Source: Candidatus Aerophobota bacterium
GTDB lineage: Bacteria; Aerophobota; Aerophobia; Aerophobales; JAGHCO01
Assembly (NCBI GenBank): GCA_021160405.1
Contig: JAGHCO010000202.1
Location: forward strand, 1 to 17,637
DNA: 17,637 nt
Direction of reading: 5' to 3'
The notes beneath the pieces are model-generated. The model saw nothing but the letters and a program-made list of their open reading frames with translations. It was not told the DNA's origin and did no database searches. Position 1 is the stretch's first letter; each line of letters begins with the position of its first letter. Positions 6,940 through 14,772 of this stretch are shown piece by piece. The translations under genes were made by a program, and so were the position numbers.

Positions 6940-7146
6940 GAAAAAGTTTGAGGCTGCTCTTTGCTCGGTGTTTTCCGGCGCCTGCGGCTAAGTTCTACTT
7001 TTATCTTTTTACTGTGGCTCTTATGGGCGACGTATCAGTTATGAGAATAACTAAAGGTTTGAACGCATAGACCCGCCTTGATCGCGCTGCCTTATGGAAA
7101 ACACACTCGCCGAGCAGCAAAAAGAAGAGAATTTTTCAGAGCTCTC
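6940..7146 (+). repeat. Fold-back repeat (MITE-like), copy 2, left tip missing
   Basis: This copy is about 93% identical by eye to the full-length copy at 15851-16069, starting at GAAAAAGTTTGAGG and ending with TTTTTCAGAGCTCTC. The outer ~10 bp of the left terminus is absent, and the flavoprotein stop codon (6936-6938) sits directly in front. Hairpins within the core are AGTTAT/ATAACT around a GAGA loop (7037-7052) and GGTTT/AGACC (7056-7073). The longest nearly invariant stretch is about 7018-7094. It fills the gap between the flavoprotein gene and the small membrane-protein gene. Confidence 0.9.
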
Positions 7147-7157
7147 CTTATCTAACG

Positions 7158-7185
7158 TTGACATTTTTTTGATAATTGCTAAAAT
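7158..7185 (+). promoter_or_regulatory. Near-consensus sigma-70 type promoter downstream of repeat copy 2
   Basis: TTGACA (7158-7163) and TAAAAT (7180-7185) are separated by 16 bp. The -35 box starts 12 bp after the GAGCTCTC of repeat copy 2, which is almost the same arrangement as at 78-105 after copy 1. It would drive the small membrane-protein gene at 7238. Confidence 0.65.
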
Positions 7186-7237
7186 CACTACGAGTTCCTA
7201 AAAAATTTGATAAATGCTTATGGAAGGATACAAGGAA

Positions 7238-7486
7238 ATGTATAAAAAGAACGGTACCTTTTCAAAATTAAAGTGGGGAAGGGGAGCTATTTTAGTGGTA
7301 GTAGGAATAATTTTGGGTATCGGTTTAGTATCTGCTAAGGCTCCTCGATTAAGATTTAATACATTTTCTTCCCTGAGGGAAAAGATCAAACAGTTTATAG
7401 TTAAGAAGAAACCTGCTAAAGGTTACGATGTTGTCACCAGTGCCTCAATTATGGCTAAGAATCAAAAAATAGAAAAATATAGATAA
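7238..7486 (+). CDS. Small single-pass membrane protein, unknown function
   Basis: I favour the ATG at 7238 (82 aa) because GGAAGGA (7222-7228) lies 9 bases upstream. The in-frame ATGs at 7214 and 7220 have no ribosome-binding site. Residues 15-33 form a hydrophobic span (GAILVVVGIILGIGLVSA) after a basic N-terminus; the rest is short, basic and probably cytoplasmic, with KIKQFIVKKKPAKGYDVVTS. No cleavage site or lipobox is obvious, so it is likely membrane anchored. I do not recognise a family; YtxH-like small proteins have a similar layout. It is transcribed toward fabD (convergent, 40-bp gap) and seems to form its own unit behind the 7158-7185 promoter. Confidence 0.6.
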   Translation: MYKKNGTFSKLKWGRGAILVVVGIILGIGLVSAKAPRLRFNTFSSLREKIKQFIVKKKPAKGYDVVTSASIMAKNQKIEKYR

Positions 7487-7526
7487 TCATTTAGTTATGA
7501 ATTATAAAAGCTCAATAAGCCTCGTG

Positions 7527-8477
7527 TCATTGCAACAAAAAAGTAGCCTGTCCCCTTTTTCCTAAGTAGTTACAGAGTTTTTCTATATCCTCTTTGCTCT
7601 CAACTCCTAAAGTAGTAACTCCTTTATCTATTCTTCTTAAAAGATTCTGGAGAACTTTGCCCGGCCCTACTTCTACGAAAACATTTACCCCATCGCGGAT
7701 TAACCTTTTCATGCTATCTTCCCAGAGCACAGGATGGTCCATCTGTTTTTTTAAATTCCTCTTAACCTCATCATTAGTTTTGGCATAACAGGCAGAAGCA
7801 TTGCAAACTATAGGATAGCGAGGAGAAAAAAATTTAAATTTATCTAAAACTTTAGAAAACTTGCTGGCCGCTTCTCTCATAAGGAAGCTGTGAAAAGCTC
7901 CAGATACAGGAAGAGGAATCACTCTTTTTGCTCCCTCTCTCTTTAATCTTTTACCTGCCTCATCAACTTTTTCTTTTTTTCCCGAAATAACTACTTGAGA
8001 AGGACAGTTAAAGTTAACTGCCTCAACCTCTCCTACTTGCTGGCAGATATTTATTACCTTTTCTCTATTAAGACCAATTACAGCAGCCATTCCTCCTCCT
8101 TTCCTTATAGATGCCTCTTCCATTAATCTTGCCCTTTGATAAATTATCTTTAAGGCATCGGGATAATCTACCACTTCAGATACGGCAACGGCTGTCCATT
8201 CTCCCAGGCTATGTCCAGCTACTGCCACAGGATAAATGCCATTTTTTTCCAGTAATTTAGCTGTAATATAGCTTAAAATTAAAAGGGAAGGCTGAAGGTA
8301 ATATGTCTTTTTAAGATCCTCTTCCGAGCCGTAAAGACACAATTTCTCCACATCAAATCCTAAGATTTTTCTAGCCTGTTGAAAGATTTCCTTTTCTTTA
8401 GAGTAAAGAGAAAAAATTTCTTTTCCCATTCCTACTTGTTGAGACCCCTGTCCTGGGAATAAAAAAGCAATCTTCAT
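7527..8477 (-). CDS. fabD: Malonyl-CoA:acyl carrier protein transacylase
   Basis: FabD moves malonyl groups from CoA to acyl carrier protein, providing the extender unit for type II fatty-acid synthesis in the cytoplasm. The 316-aa protein has the family length and residues: GQGSQ at 9-13, nucleophile Ser90 in GHSLGEW, Arg117 in RARLM, His196 in GAFHSFLM, and the C-terminal EVGPGKVLQ oxyanion region. Its ATG overlaps the gyrA stop as ATGA, so it is translationally coupled to gyrase, and it is the last gene of the minus-strand run. The last nine residues (RGQATFLLQ) lie beyond the usual end and are encoded by DNA that looks like an intergenic repeat. fabH, fabF or acpP, the common neighbours, are not in the window. 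Confidence 0.95.
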   Translation of the reverse strand: MKIAFLFPGQGSQQVGMGKEIFSLYSKEKEIFQQARKILGFDVEKLCLYGSEEDLKKTYYLQPSLLILSYITAKLLEKNGIYPVAVAGHSLGEWTAVAVSEVVDYPDALKIIYQRARLMEEASIRKGGGMAAVIGLNREKVINICQQVGEVEAVNFNCPSQVVISGKKEKVDEAGKRLKREGAKRVIPLPVSGAFHSFLMREAASKFSKVLDKFKFFSPRYPIVCNASACYAKTNDEVKRNLKKQMDHPVLWEDSMKRLIRDGVNVFVEVGPGKVLQNLLRRIDKGVTTLGVESKEDIEKLCNYLGKRGQATFLLQ

Positions 8478-10879
8478 GTTATACCAATAACCTCATCATC
8501 CCTGCTTAATTTAATAATACAAATTCCCATAGTGTTTCTTCCAGAAAGACGTATGTCCTTAGCTAAAAGACGAATACTCTTACCTTTTTTACTTATTATA
8601 ACTACCTCATCCTTCTTATTTATTTTCTTTATTGCTACTACCTTTCCTCTATCTGGATGAAGGTGAATATTGATAATTCCTTTTCCTCCTCTTTTGGTTT
8701 TTCTATACTGAGAAAAAGGGGTCCGCTTCCCGTAACCTCGGGAAGTAATGGTGAATAAACTTTCATTTTCCTTGACTAACGTAGCATCTTTAACCTCATC
8801 ATTTTCTTTTAAAGAAATTCCTTTTACTCCCATGGAAGCTCTTCCTAAAGCTCGCACATCCCCTTCCGAAAAGCGAATAGCTTTTCCATTTTTGGTGCAA
8901 AGAAGCACATCATCATCTCCCGAGGTAAGTAGAACTCTAATTAATTTGTCTTTTTCCCTTAAATTAATAGCAATTATTCCTCCCCGAAAGATCCGGGTAA
9001 ATTGAGAAAAGGGGGTCTTTTTAACTATTCCTTTTCTGGTGGTCATAAAGAGAAACTGACCGGAGTTAGAACTATCCACAGGAATAGCAGCGGTAATCTT
9101 TTCTTTCTCCTTTAAAGCTAAGAAATTAACGAGAGCCTTTCCTCTACCTCCTCTCTTTTTTTCAGGTATATCATAAGCTTTAATTGAGTAAACCCTTCCC
9201 AGATTGGTGAAAAGTAAGAGTGTGGAGTGAGTATTACACATAAAAGAGTCTCGAACAATATCTCCCCTATCCAGAGAAATCCCACTTATTCCTTTTCCTC
9301 CCCTTTTCTGTCTTTTGTAAGCTCTTAAAGGGGTGGATTTTATATATCCCTGAGAAGTAACGGTGACAATGATATCCTCTTTTTCAATGAGGTCCTCGGG
9401 TTTAAAAAATAATTTTTTGATCTTTTTCTCAATGCTGGTTCGACGAGGAGTTGCATATTTATCTTTAATCTGAATAAGCTCATTTTTAATAATAGCCCAA
9501 ATTTCCTCATCACTAGCCAGGATCCTCTTAAATCCCTGTATATTTTTAACTGCTATTTGGTAGTCTTTTTCTATTTTTTCTCTTTCCAAACCTGTTAATC
9601 TTTGCAATCTCATATCTAAAATAGCCTGAGCTTGAGTTTCGGTTAAGCTTAAGAATTCTATTAAACTTTGTTTAGCCTCTTTAGGATTAGAGGAGGACCT
9701 TATGATTTCAATAACCTCATTTAATTTACCCAGTGCCTTTTTTAACCCCTCTAAGATATGGGCTTTTTTTTCTTCCTTTTCTAAGAGAAAATGAGTTCTG
9801 CGAATTACTATTTCTCTACGATGCTCAAGATAGCACTTTATTGCCTGAGTTAAAGTTAAAAGTTGAGGTTTTCCATCCACTAACGCTAAGAAAATGATGC
9901 CAAAAGTTATCTGGAGAGGAGTGTATTTGTAAAGCTGATTAAGGACAACTTCTGGATTAGCTAAGCGGGAAAGCTCTACAACCACCCTTATTCCCATCTT
10001 ATCCGATTCATCTCTAACAGCTTTAATTCCTTTTATTTTTTCCTCCCCAGCTAAATCGGCAATTTTTTCGATTAATTTGGTCTTGTTAACCTGATAGGGA
10101 ATCTCTTGGATAATTATCTTCTCTTTCCCCCCTTCCTCTTTTATCTGTGCCTTTCCTCTTAGAACTATTTTACCTCTACCTTTCTCGTAAGCTTCCTCTA
10201 TTCCTTTTTCCTTAAGAATAATTCCTCCTGTGGGAAAATCAGGACCCTTTATTACCTCTAAAAGCTCATTAACCGTAATCTGAGGATGTTCAATCATTCT
10301 TACGCATCCATCTATCAGTTCTCCTAAATTATGGGGAGGAATATTAGTAGCCATACCCACAGCTATTCCTGATGAGCCATTTAAAAGAAGATTGGGAAAC
10401 TTTGCTGGTAGGACAACAGGCTCTTCTAAGGAATTGTCAAAATTGGGAATAAAATCTACTGTTCCTTTATCCAGATCCTCAAGCAGTTCCTCAGCAATAG
10501 AGGAAAGTCTCACCTCAGTGTACCTCATAGCTGCAGGGGGGTCCCCATCAATAGACCCAAAGTTTCCCTGTCCATCAATTAAGGGGTAACGTAGGGAGAA
10601 ATCCTGAGCCATTCTCACTAAAGCATCGTATACAGCCATATCTCCATGAGGATGGTATTTACCTAAAACTTCTCCTACCAGGCGAGCTGATTTTCGATAA
10701 GGTTTGTTAGAGGTTAATCCTAATCCTTGCATAGCATAAAGGATTCTTCTTTGCACTGGTTTTAAGCCGTCACGCACATCAGGCAGAGCTCTACCTACAA
10801 TTACACTCATAGCATAACTAAGATAAGATTTTCTCATCTCCTCTTCTAAGTAAAGAGGAGCTATTTTTTCTTCAGCCAT
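8474..10879 (-). CDS. gyrA: DNA gyrase subunit A
   Basis: GyrA is the breakage-reunion subunit of DNA gyrase, which adds negative supercoils using ATP hydrolysed by GyrB. The 801-aa protein has the canonical start (LEEEMRKSYLSYAMSVIVGRALPDVRDGLKP) and the catalytic Tyr120 in AAMRYTEVRL preceded by Arg119. The C-terminal beta-pinwheel carries the GyrA box QKRGGKG at 524-530, which separates gyrase from topoisomerase IV. Two further RGGxG repeats follow in other blades. In the quinolone-determining loop HPHGDMAVYD (76-85), Met81 stands where E. coli has Ser83, while Asp85 is kept. The start has AAGGA about 8 bases upstream and lies 13 bp after gyrB; the stop overlaps fabD by four bases. Confidence 0.97.
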   Translation of the reverse strand: MAEEKIAPLYLEEEMRKSYLSYAMSVIVGRALPDVRDGLKPVQRRILYAMQGLGLTSNKPYRKSARLVGEVLGKYHPHGDMAVYDALVRMAQDFSLRYPLIDGQGNFGSIDGDPPAAMRYTEVRLSSIAEELLEDLDKGTVDFIPNFDNSLEEPVVLPAKFPNLLLNGSSGIAVGMATNIPPHNLGELIDGCVRMIEHPQITVNELLEVIKGPDFPTGGIILKEKGIEEAYEKGRGKIVLRGKAQIKEEGGKEKIIIQEIPYQVNKTKLIEKIADLAGEEKIKGIKAVRDESDKMGIRVVVELSRLANPEVVLNQLYKYTPLQITFGIIFLALVDGKPQLLTLTQAIKCYLEHRREIVIRRTHFLLEKEEKKAHILEGLKKALGKLNEVIEIIRSSSNPKEAKQSLIEFLSLTETQAQAILDMRLQRLTGLEREKIEKDYQIAVKNIQGFKRILASDEEIWAIIKNELIQIKDKYATPRRTSIEKKIKKLFFKPEDLIEKEDIIVTVTSQGYIKSTPLRAYKRQKRGGKGISGISLDRGDIVRDSFMCNTHSTLLLFTNLGRVYSIKAYDIPEKKRGGRGKALVNFLALKEKEKITAAIPVDSSNSGQFLFMTTRKGIVKKTPFSQFTRIFRGGIIAINLREKDKLIRVLLTSGDDDVLLCTKNGKAIRFSEGDVRALGRASMGVKGISLKENDEVKDATLVKENESLFTITSRGYGKRTPFSQYRKTKRGGKGIINIHLHPDRGKVVAIKKINKKDEVVIISKKGKSIRLLAKDIRLSGRNTMGICIIKLSRDDEVIGIT

Positions 10880-10892
10880 TTTTTGTTCCTTA

Positions 10893-12785
10893 CTATATAT
10901 CTAATTCTTTTACTTCTCCCGCATACCTTTCAATGAATCTTCTGCGTGGTTCTACCTCTTGTCCCATAAGGATGGTAAATAACTCATCAGCCTCCACAGC
11001 ATCTTCAATGGAAACCTGATAGATGGTTCTGGTATCAGGATTCATAGCAGCTTGCCAGAGCTGATTAGGATTCATCTCTCCCAAACCCTTGTATCTTTGA
11101 ACTTCTATTTTCTCTCCCTTCAACTGTTCCCTTAGTCTTTTTAATTCAACATCACTGTAGAGAAAATACTCCTTATTTTTATTGCTTACCCGGTAAAGAG
11201 GTGGTTGAGCAATATAAATGCAACCCTCTCTAATTAAAGTTTGCATATATCGGTAAAAGAAAGTTAAAAGAAGGGTTCTAATATGAGCTCCATCAATATC
11301 AGCATCACTCATAAGGATGATTTTATGGTATCTTAGTTTGGCAAGATCAAATTCATCTTTTATTCCTGTGCCAATTGCAGAGATCATAGACTTTATTTCC
11401 TCATTGCTGAGAACTTTAAGTAAATGGGCCTTCTCCACATTTATTATTTTTCCTCTTAAAGGAAGAATAGCTTGGAATTTTCTGTCTCTGCCCTGTTTTG
11501 CTGATCCTCCAGCTGAGTCTCCCTCTACAATGTAAAGTTCATTTTTCTCAGGGTTGTTTTCAGAACAGGCAGCTAATTTTCCAGGTAGGGCCCCTCCTCC
11601 TAAACTTTCCTTCTTTCTTGTAAGTTCTCTGGCTCTCTGGGCAGCTTGACGAACTCGAGAGGCTGAGATAACCCTTTGCAGGATAAGCTTAGCTACAGGA
11701 GGATTGTCTTCTAAGAAACGAGAAAGATTCTCATAAACAATGGATTCTACAATTCCCTTAGCCTCGCTATTACCTAATCTGGTTTTTGTTTGACCTTCAA
11801 ACTGAGGATTAGGAAACTTCATATTTATAATGGCGGTAAGTCCTTCCCTGATATCCTCTCCGATAAGATTTATCTCTTTATTTTCTTGTTTACGAGCATA
11901 GTCATTTATTGCCCTGGTAAGTGCTGATTTAAATCCGGAAATATGAGTTCCTCCCTCTTCAGTGTTAATATCATTGACGAAAGCGAATATATCTTGAATA
12001 AAGTTTTCATTGTATTGAATGGCTACTTCTAATTGAACATTGCCTCTTTCTTCCTTTATGTAAATTGGCTCAGGAAAAAGAACTTCTCTGTTACGATTAA
12101 TATGCTTTACAAACTCTTTTATTCCTCCTTCATACTTAAAAGTTTCCTTCCGAGTTTCTCTTTCATCTTCAATTTGGATAGTAACTCCCTGATTAAGAAA
12201 AGCTAATTCTCTTAAACGCCGAGCTATTTTTTCGTAATCAAATTCTATACTTTCAAATATTTCCTTACTTGGGAAAAAACTAATCTCTGTTCCACTTCTT
12301 CCATCTTCAGCTTCTCCTATTTCCTCAACCGTTGTAACTGGTTTCCCCTTTTTATATCTCTGGCGCCAAATTTTTCCCTCACGAATTACTTTAGCCTCAA
12401 ACCACTCTGATAGAGCATTTACCACGGAAACTCCTACTCCATGAAGACCTCCAGATACTCGATAAATTTTAGTGTCAAATTTTCCTCCGGCATGAAGGGT
12501 AGTTAGCACTAGCTCTAAAGCAGATTTTTTATAAACAGGATGGGTCTCTACCGGTATACCCCTTCCATCGTCAATTACAGTAATACTGTTATCTGAATGG
12601 ATGATCACTTTAATATTTTTACAATAACCAGCTAAAACCTCATCAATGGAATTATCTACTACCTCACTTACTAAGTGGTGAAGTCCTCTGGAACCGGTGC
12701 TTCCAATGTACATACTTGGAGTTTTTCTTACCGCCTCCAGGTCTTTTAAAACTTTTATCTGCTTTGCTCCGTATTCCTCACCCAT
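10893..12785 (-). CDS. gyrB: DNA gyrase subunit B
   Basis: GyrB supplies the ATPase and the TOPRIM part of gyrase. The 630-aa protein has the short form without the large insert found in E. coli. The GHKL ATP site shows EVVDNSIDE (Glu41, Asn45), DDGRGIPV (from Asp72) and GGLHGVG (112-118), plus the transducer QTK loop with Lys334. The TOPRIM domain shows EGDSAGGSAKQGRDR from Glu421 and DADIDGAH (494-501) for Mg2+ binding, followed by QRYKGLGEMNPNQLW near the C-terminus. It lies between accA and gyrA. The accA stop TAG is part of its TAGGAG ribosome-binding site, 11 bp before the start, so the two are tightly linked. Confidence 0.97.
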   Translation of the reverse strand: MGEEYGAKQIKVLKDLEAVRKTPSMYIGSTGSRGLHHLVSEVVDNSIDEVLAGYCKNIKVIIHSDNSITVIDDGRGIPVETHPVYKKSALELVLTTLHAGGKFDTKIYRVSGGLHGVGVSVVNALSEWFEAKVIREGKIWRQRYKKGKPVTTVEEIGEAEDGRSGTEISFFPSKEIFESIEFDYEKIARRLRELAFLNQGVTIQIEDERETRKETFKYEGGIKEFVKHINRNREVLFPEPIYIKEERGNVQLEVAIQYNENFIQDIFAFVNDINTEEGGTHISGFKSALTRAINDYARKQENKEINLIGEDIREGLTAIINMKFPNPQFEGQTKTRLGNSEAKGIVESIVYENLSRFLEDNPPVAKLILQRVISASRVRQAAQRARELTRKKESLGGGALPGKLAACSENNPEKNELYIVEGDSAGGSAKQGRDRKFQAILPLRGKIINVEKAHLLKVLSNEEIKSMISAIGTGIKDEFDLAKLRYHKIILMSDADIDGAHIRTLLLTFFYRYMQTLIREGCIYIAQPPLYRVSNKNKEYFLYSDVELKRLREQLKGEKIEVQRYKGLGEMNPNQLWQAAMNPDTRTIYQVSIEDAVEADELFTILMGQEVEPRRRFIERYAGEVKELDI

Positions 12786-12796
12786 TTTCTTTACTC

Positions 12797-13753
12797 CTAA
12801 ATTCTCATCTTTCGGTATTTTTGGTATCTTTTTTTTATTAGTTCCTCGGGGGAAATTCCCTGAAAAAACTTTAGTTCTCTTAAAATTGTTTCCTTTATAT
12901 TAAGGGCAGTTTGTTCTATATCTCTGTGGGCTCCTCCCTTAGGTTCAGGAATAACACTATCTATTATTCCTAAGCTTAACAGATCTTGTGAGGTGAGCTT
13001 TAGAGCACTGGCTGCTTCTTCTACCTTTTCTTGGTCTTTCCAGAGAATAGCAGCACACCCTTCGGGAGAAATAACTGAATAAATAGCATTTTCCAGCATT
13101 AAGACTTTATCACCAACCCCTATTCCAAGAGCTCCTCCACTTCCTCCCTCTCCAATAATAATTACCAGAATAGGAACTTTTAAGTGAGACATTTTCTCTA
13201 AATTAGCTGAAATAGCTTCAGCTTGTCCCCTCTCCTCAGCTTCAATCCCAGGATAAGCTCCCGGAGTATCAATAAAGGTAATTACTGGACGGTTAAATTT
13301 CTCAGCCAATGACATTAACCTATGAGCTTTTCTGTATCCTTCTGGATGAGCCATGCCAAAATTTCTGGATAGATTCTCCTTTATTGACTCTCCTTTCTGA
13401 TGACCTATAAATACTACTCTTCGCTCCTCTACTTTTCCTAAGCCAGCTACAATAGCTTGATCGTCTGAGTAAAGTCTATCTCCATGTAGAAGGAGAAAAT
13501 CATCAAAAATTAACTTTGCTAAATTTAAGGTTTTGGGGCGATTGGGATGACGAGCAAGTTGAACTCTTTGCCAGGGAGTAAGATGGAGAAAGGTCTGTTC
13601 TCTTAGTTTTTCCAATTTAGCTTCAAGGTTGTTAATCTCTTCAGCCAAGTCTATTTTTTCTGTTTGGGTTAATTTCTTTAATTCTTGAATTTTTATTTCC
13701 AACTCTTCAATTGGTTTTTCAAAATCCAAAAGATATCTATTTCTCTGATTCAT
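12797..13753 (-). CDS. accA: Acetyl-CoA carboxylase carboxyltransferase subunit alpha
   Basis: AccA and AccD form the carboxyltransferase that moves the carboxyl group from biotin to acetyl-CoA to give malonyl-CoA, the first committed step of fatty-acid synthesis. The 318-aa protein has the standard length. Residues 1-55 form the alpha-helical coiled N-terminus, then come WQRVQLARHPNRP (61-73), IDTPGAYPG (161-169), the oxyanion-forming GEGGSGGALG (201-210) and ISPEGCAAILW (228-238). The product feeds FabD, encoded three genes later in the same run, which uses malonyl-CoA directly. accD, accB and accC are not in the window. The start is preceded by a G-rich stretch 13-17 bases away rather than a classic ribosome-binding site. 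Confidence 0.96.
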   Translation of the reverse strand: MNQRNRYLLDFEKPIEELEIKIQELKKLTQTEKIDLAEEINNLEAKLEKLREQTFLHLTPWQRVQLARHPNRPKTLNLAKLIFDDFLLLHGDRLYSDDQAIVAGLGKVEERRVVFIGHQKGESIKENLSRNFGMAHPEGYRKAHRLMSLAEKFNRPVITFIDTPGAYPGIEAEERGQAEAISANLEKMSHLKVPILVIIIGEGGSGGALGIGVGDKVLMLENAIYSVISPEGCAAILWKDQEKVEEAASALKLTSQDLLSLGIIDSVIPEPKGGAHRDIEQTALNIKETILRELKFFQGISPEELIKKRYQKYRKMRI

Positions 13754-13775
13754 CTTACTTAAAATCCCCCGTAAT

Positions 13776-13937
13776 TATTCAGCCACGGATGGACGCTGAT
13801 TATCGCTGATATTTTTCTTTTATTATCATATACAAGAGGCAAAGGGTAAAAGGTTCAGGGTTCTATATTCAACGTTAAAAGATAATTTAGCTGTGATTTC
13901 TTTGCATTTACTATCTGTGTAAATCCGTGGCTGAATA
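13776..13937. repeat. Intergenic element bounded by a 15-bp perfect inverted repeat
   Basis: TATTCAGCCACGGAT (13776-13790) and ATCCGTGGCTGAATA (13923-13937) are exact reverse complements and enclose 132 bp. The inner flanks continue as imperfect partners (GGACGCTGATTATCGCTGAT on the left, ATCTGTGTAAATCC on the right). The right end stops one base before the stop codon of the outer-membrane protein gene. The sequence strongly resembles a 'CCACGGAT...ATCCGTGG' class of dispersed palindromic spacers that I recall from many environmental genomes. It lies between two minus-strand genes, so if transcribed it would form a long hairpin between the envelope genes and accA. Confidence 0.75.
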
Positions 13938-13938
13938 T

Positions 13939-14757
13939 TTAAAATTCCCCAAAGTAAGTTATCCGAAATATTCTATTACCTGATTCACTGTAGCGTTGAG
14001 ATAAGTCTTTAAAATCGAGTTCCAGAGATAACCCAGGAGTGTATTGTAAACTAAACCCCAAATTTACTTCTCCCCCTTCCTTTCGTAAAAGCTTTTCTGG
14101 GCCTGAGTAACCTTCGAAAACATCTCTATATTTTATTTCCTTATGAAATCCATTATTGTACTCTAATTTTGCCTCTATTTTAGGGGTTACCTTTAGGTTT
14201 GCTCCCAGGAATATAGCTAATCCTGCTCTACCAGGATCATCCTCTAAACAGTGATTGATTCCCCCATGAACTTCTAAAACTTTATCTTTTATAATTTTGC
14301 TTAAGGAAAGATAAAATCCCTTTGAGTTTATTTGATAAAAACTTCTCGTTAAAGTTAGCTCCTCATCGTTTATTTCTATTTTATTTCCTTGTCTGTAGTA
14401 TTTCCCATATCCCTGTCCTTCGTATCCTACAGTTAAGGAAAATGACATATTTTTCCCTTCCTCACCTAACTTATATTTTAAGGAGAAAGCTGGTTCTGGA
14501 TTTCCCTTAAGTGGTCTGGTTCCTACTACTCCTGTCCCTCCATAAGAGGCACCTATGGTAAAATCTTCTGTTAAGCCAGCTTCTCCTTCAACTAAAAGTC
14601 CACCTTCTTGATAGAAAGTAAAGTTGATAGAGTAATGATTTTTTTTCAACAATTTAGCTGTGGGAATATCAATAAGGTTAGTAGATGTTTGCCCCTGAAC
14701 AGAAAAGAAAGTAACCATTGCTACCCCAACACTCATCAATACCGCAATTTTTCTCAT
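13939..14757 (-). CDS. Predicted outer-membrane beta-barrel protein (YjbH-like)
   Basis: This 272-aa protein has a signal peptide (MRKIAVLMSVGVAMVTFFSVQG, cleaved near residue 22) and then a run of alternating amphipathic beta strands ending in an aromatic residue (RITYFGEF), as expected for a barrel inserted in the outer membrane. Just after the signal peptide is TNLIDIPTAKLL, and later GLTEDFTIGASYGGTGVVG. These recall a family of uncharacterised YjbH-like barrels that I remember from candidate phyla, including the 'LIDxPTA' start. A strong AAGGAGGA ribosome-binding site precedes the start, which lies 15 bp after the deacetylase gene, so it belongs to the envelope module. Function is unknown; polysaccharide export or assembly is a guess from YjbH. 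Confidence 0.7.
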   Translation of the reverse strand: MRKIAVLMSVGVAMVTFFSVQGQTSTNLIDIPTAKLLKKNHYSINFTFYQEGGLLVEGEAGLTEDFTIGASYGGTGVVGTRPLKGNPEPAFSLKYKLGEEGKNMSFSLTVGYEGQGYGKYYRQGNKIEINDEELTLTRSFYQINSKGFYLSLSKIIKDKVLEVHGGINHCLEDDPGRAGLAIFLGANLKVTPKIEAKLEYNNGFHKEIKYRDVFEGYSGPEKLLRKEGGEVNLGFSLQYTPGLSLELDFKDLSQRYSESGNRIFRITYFGEF

Positions 14758-14772
14758 AATTTTCCTCCTTAC

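Noticed and set aside
7053..7075. GGTTTGAACGC in the repeat core resembling a tRNA T-arm
   Set aside because: The stem-loop has an 8-base loop and no acceptor or anticodon arm can be built around it, so it is not a tRNA gene.
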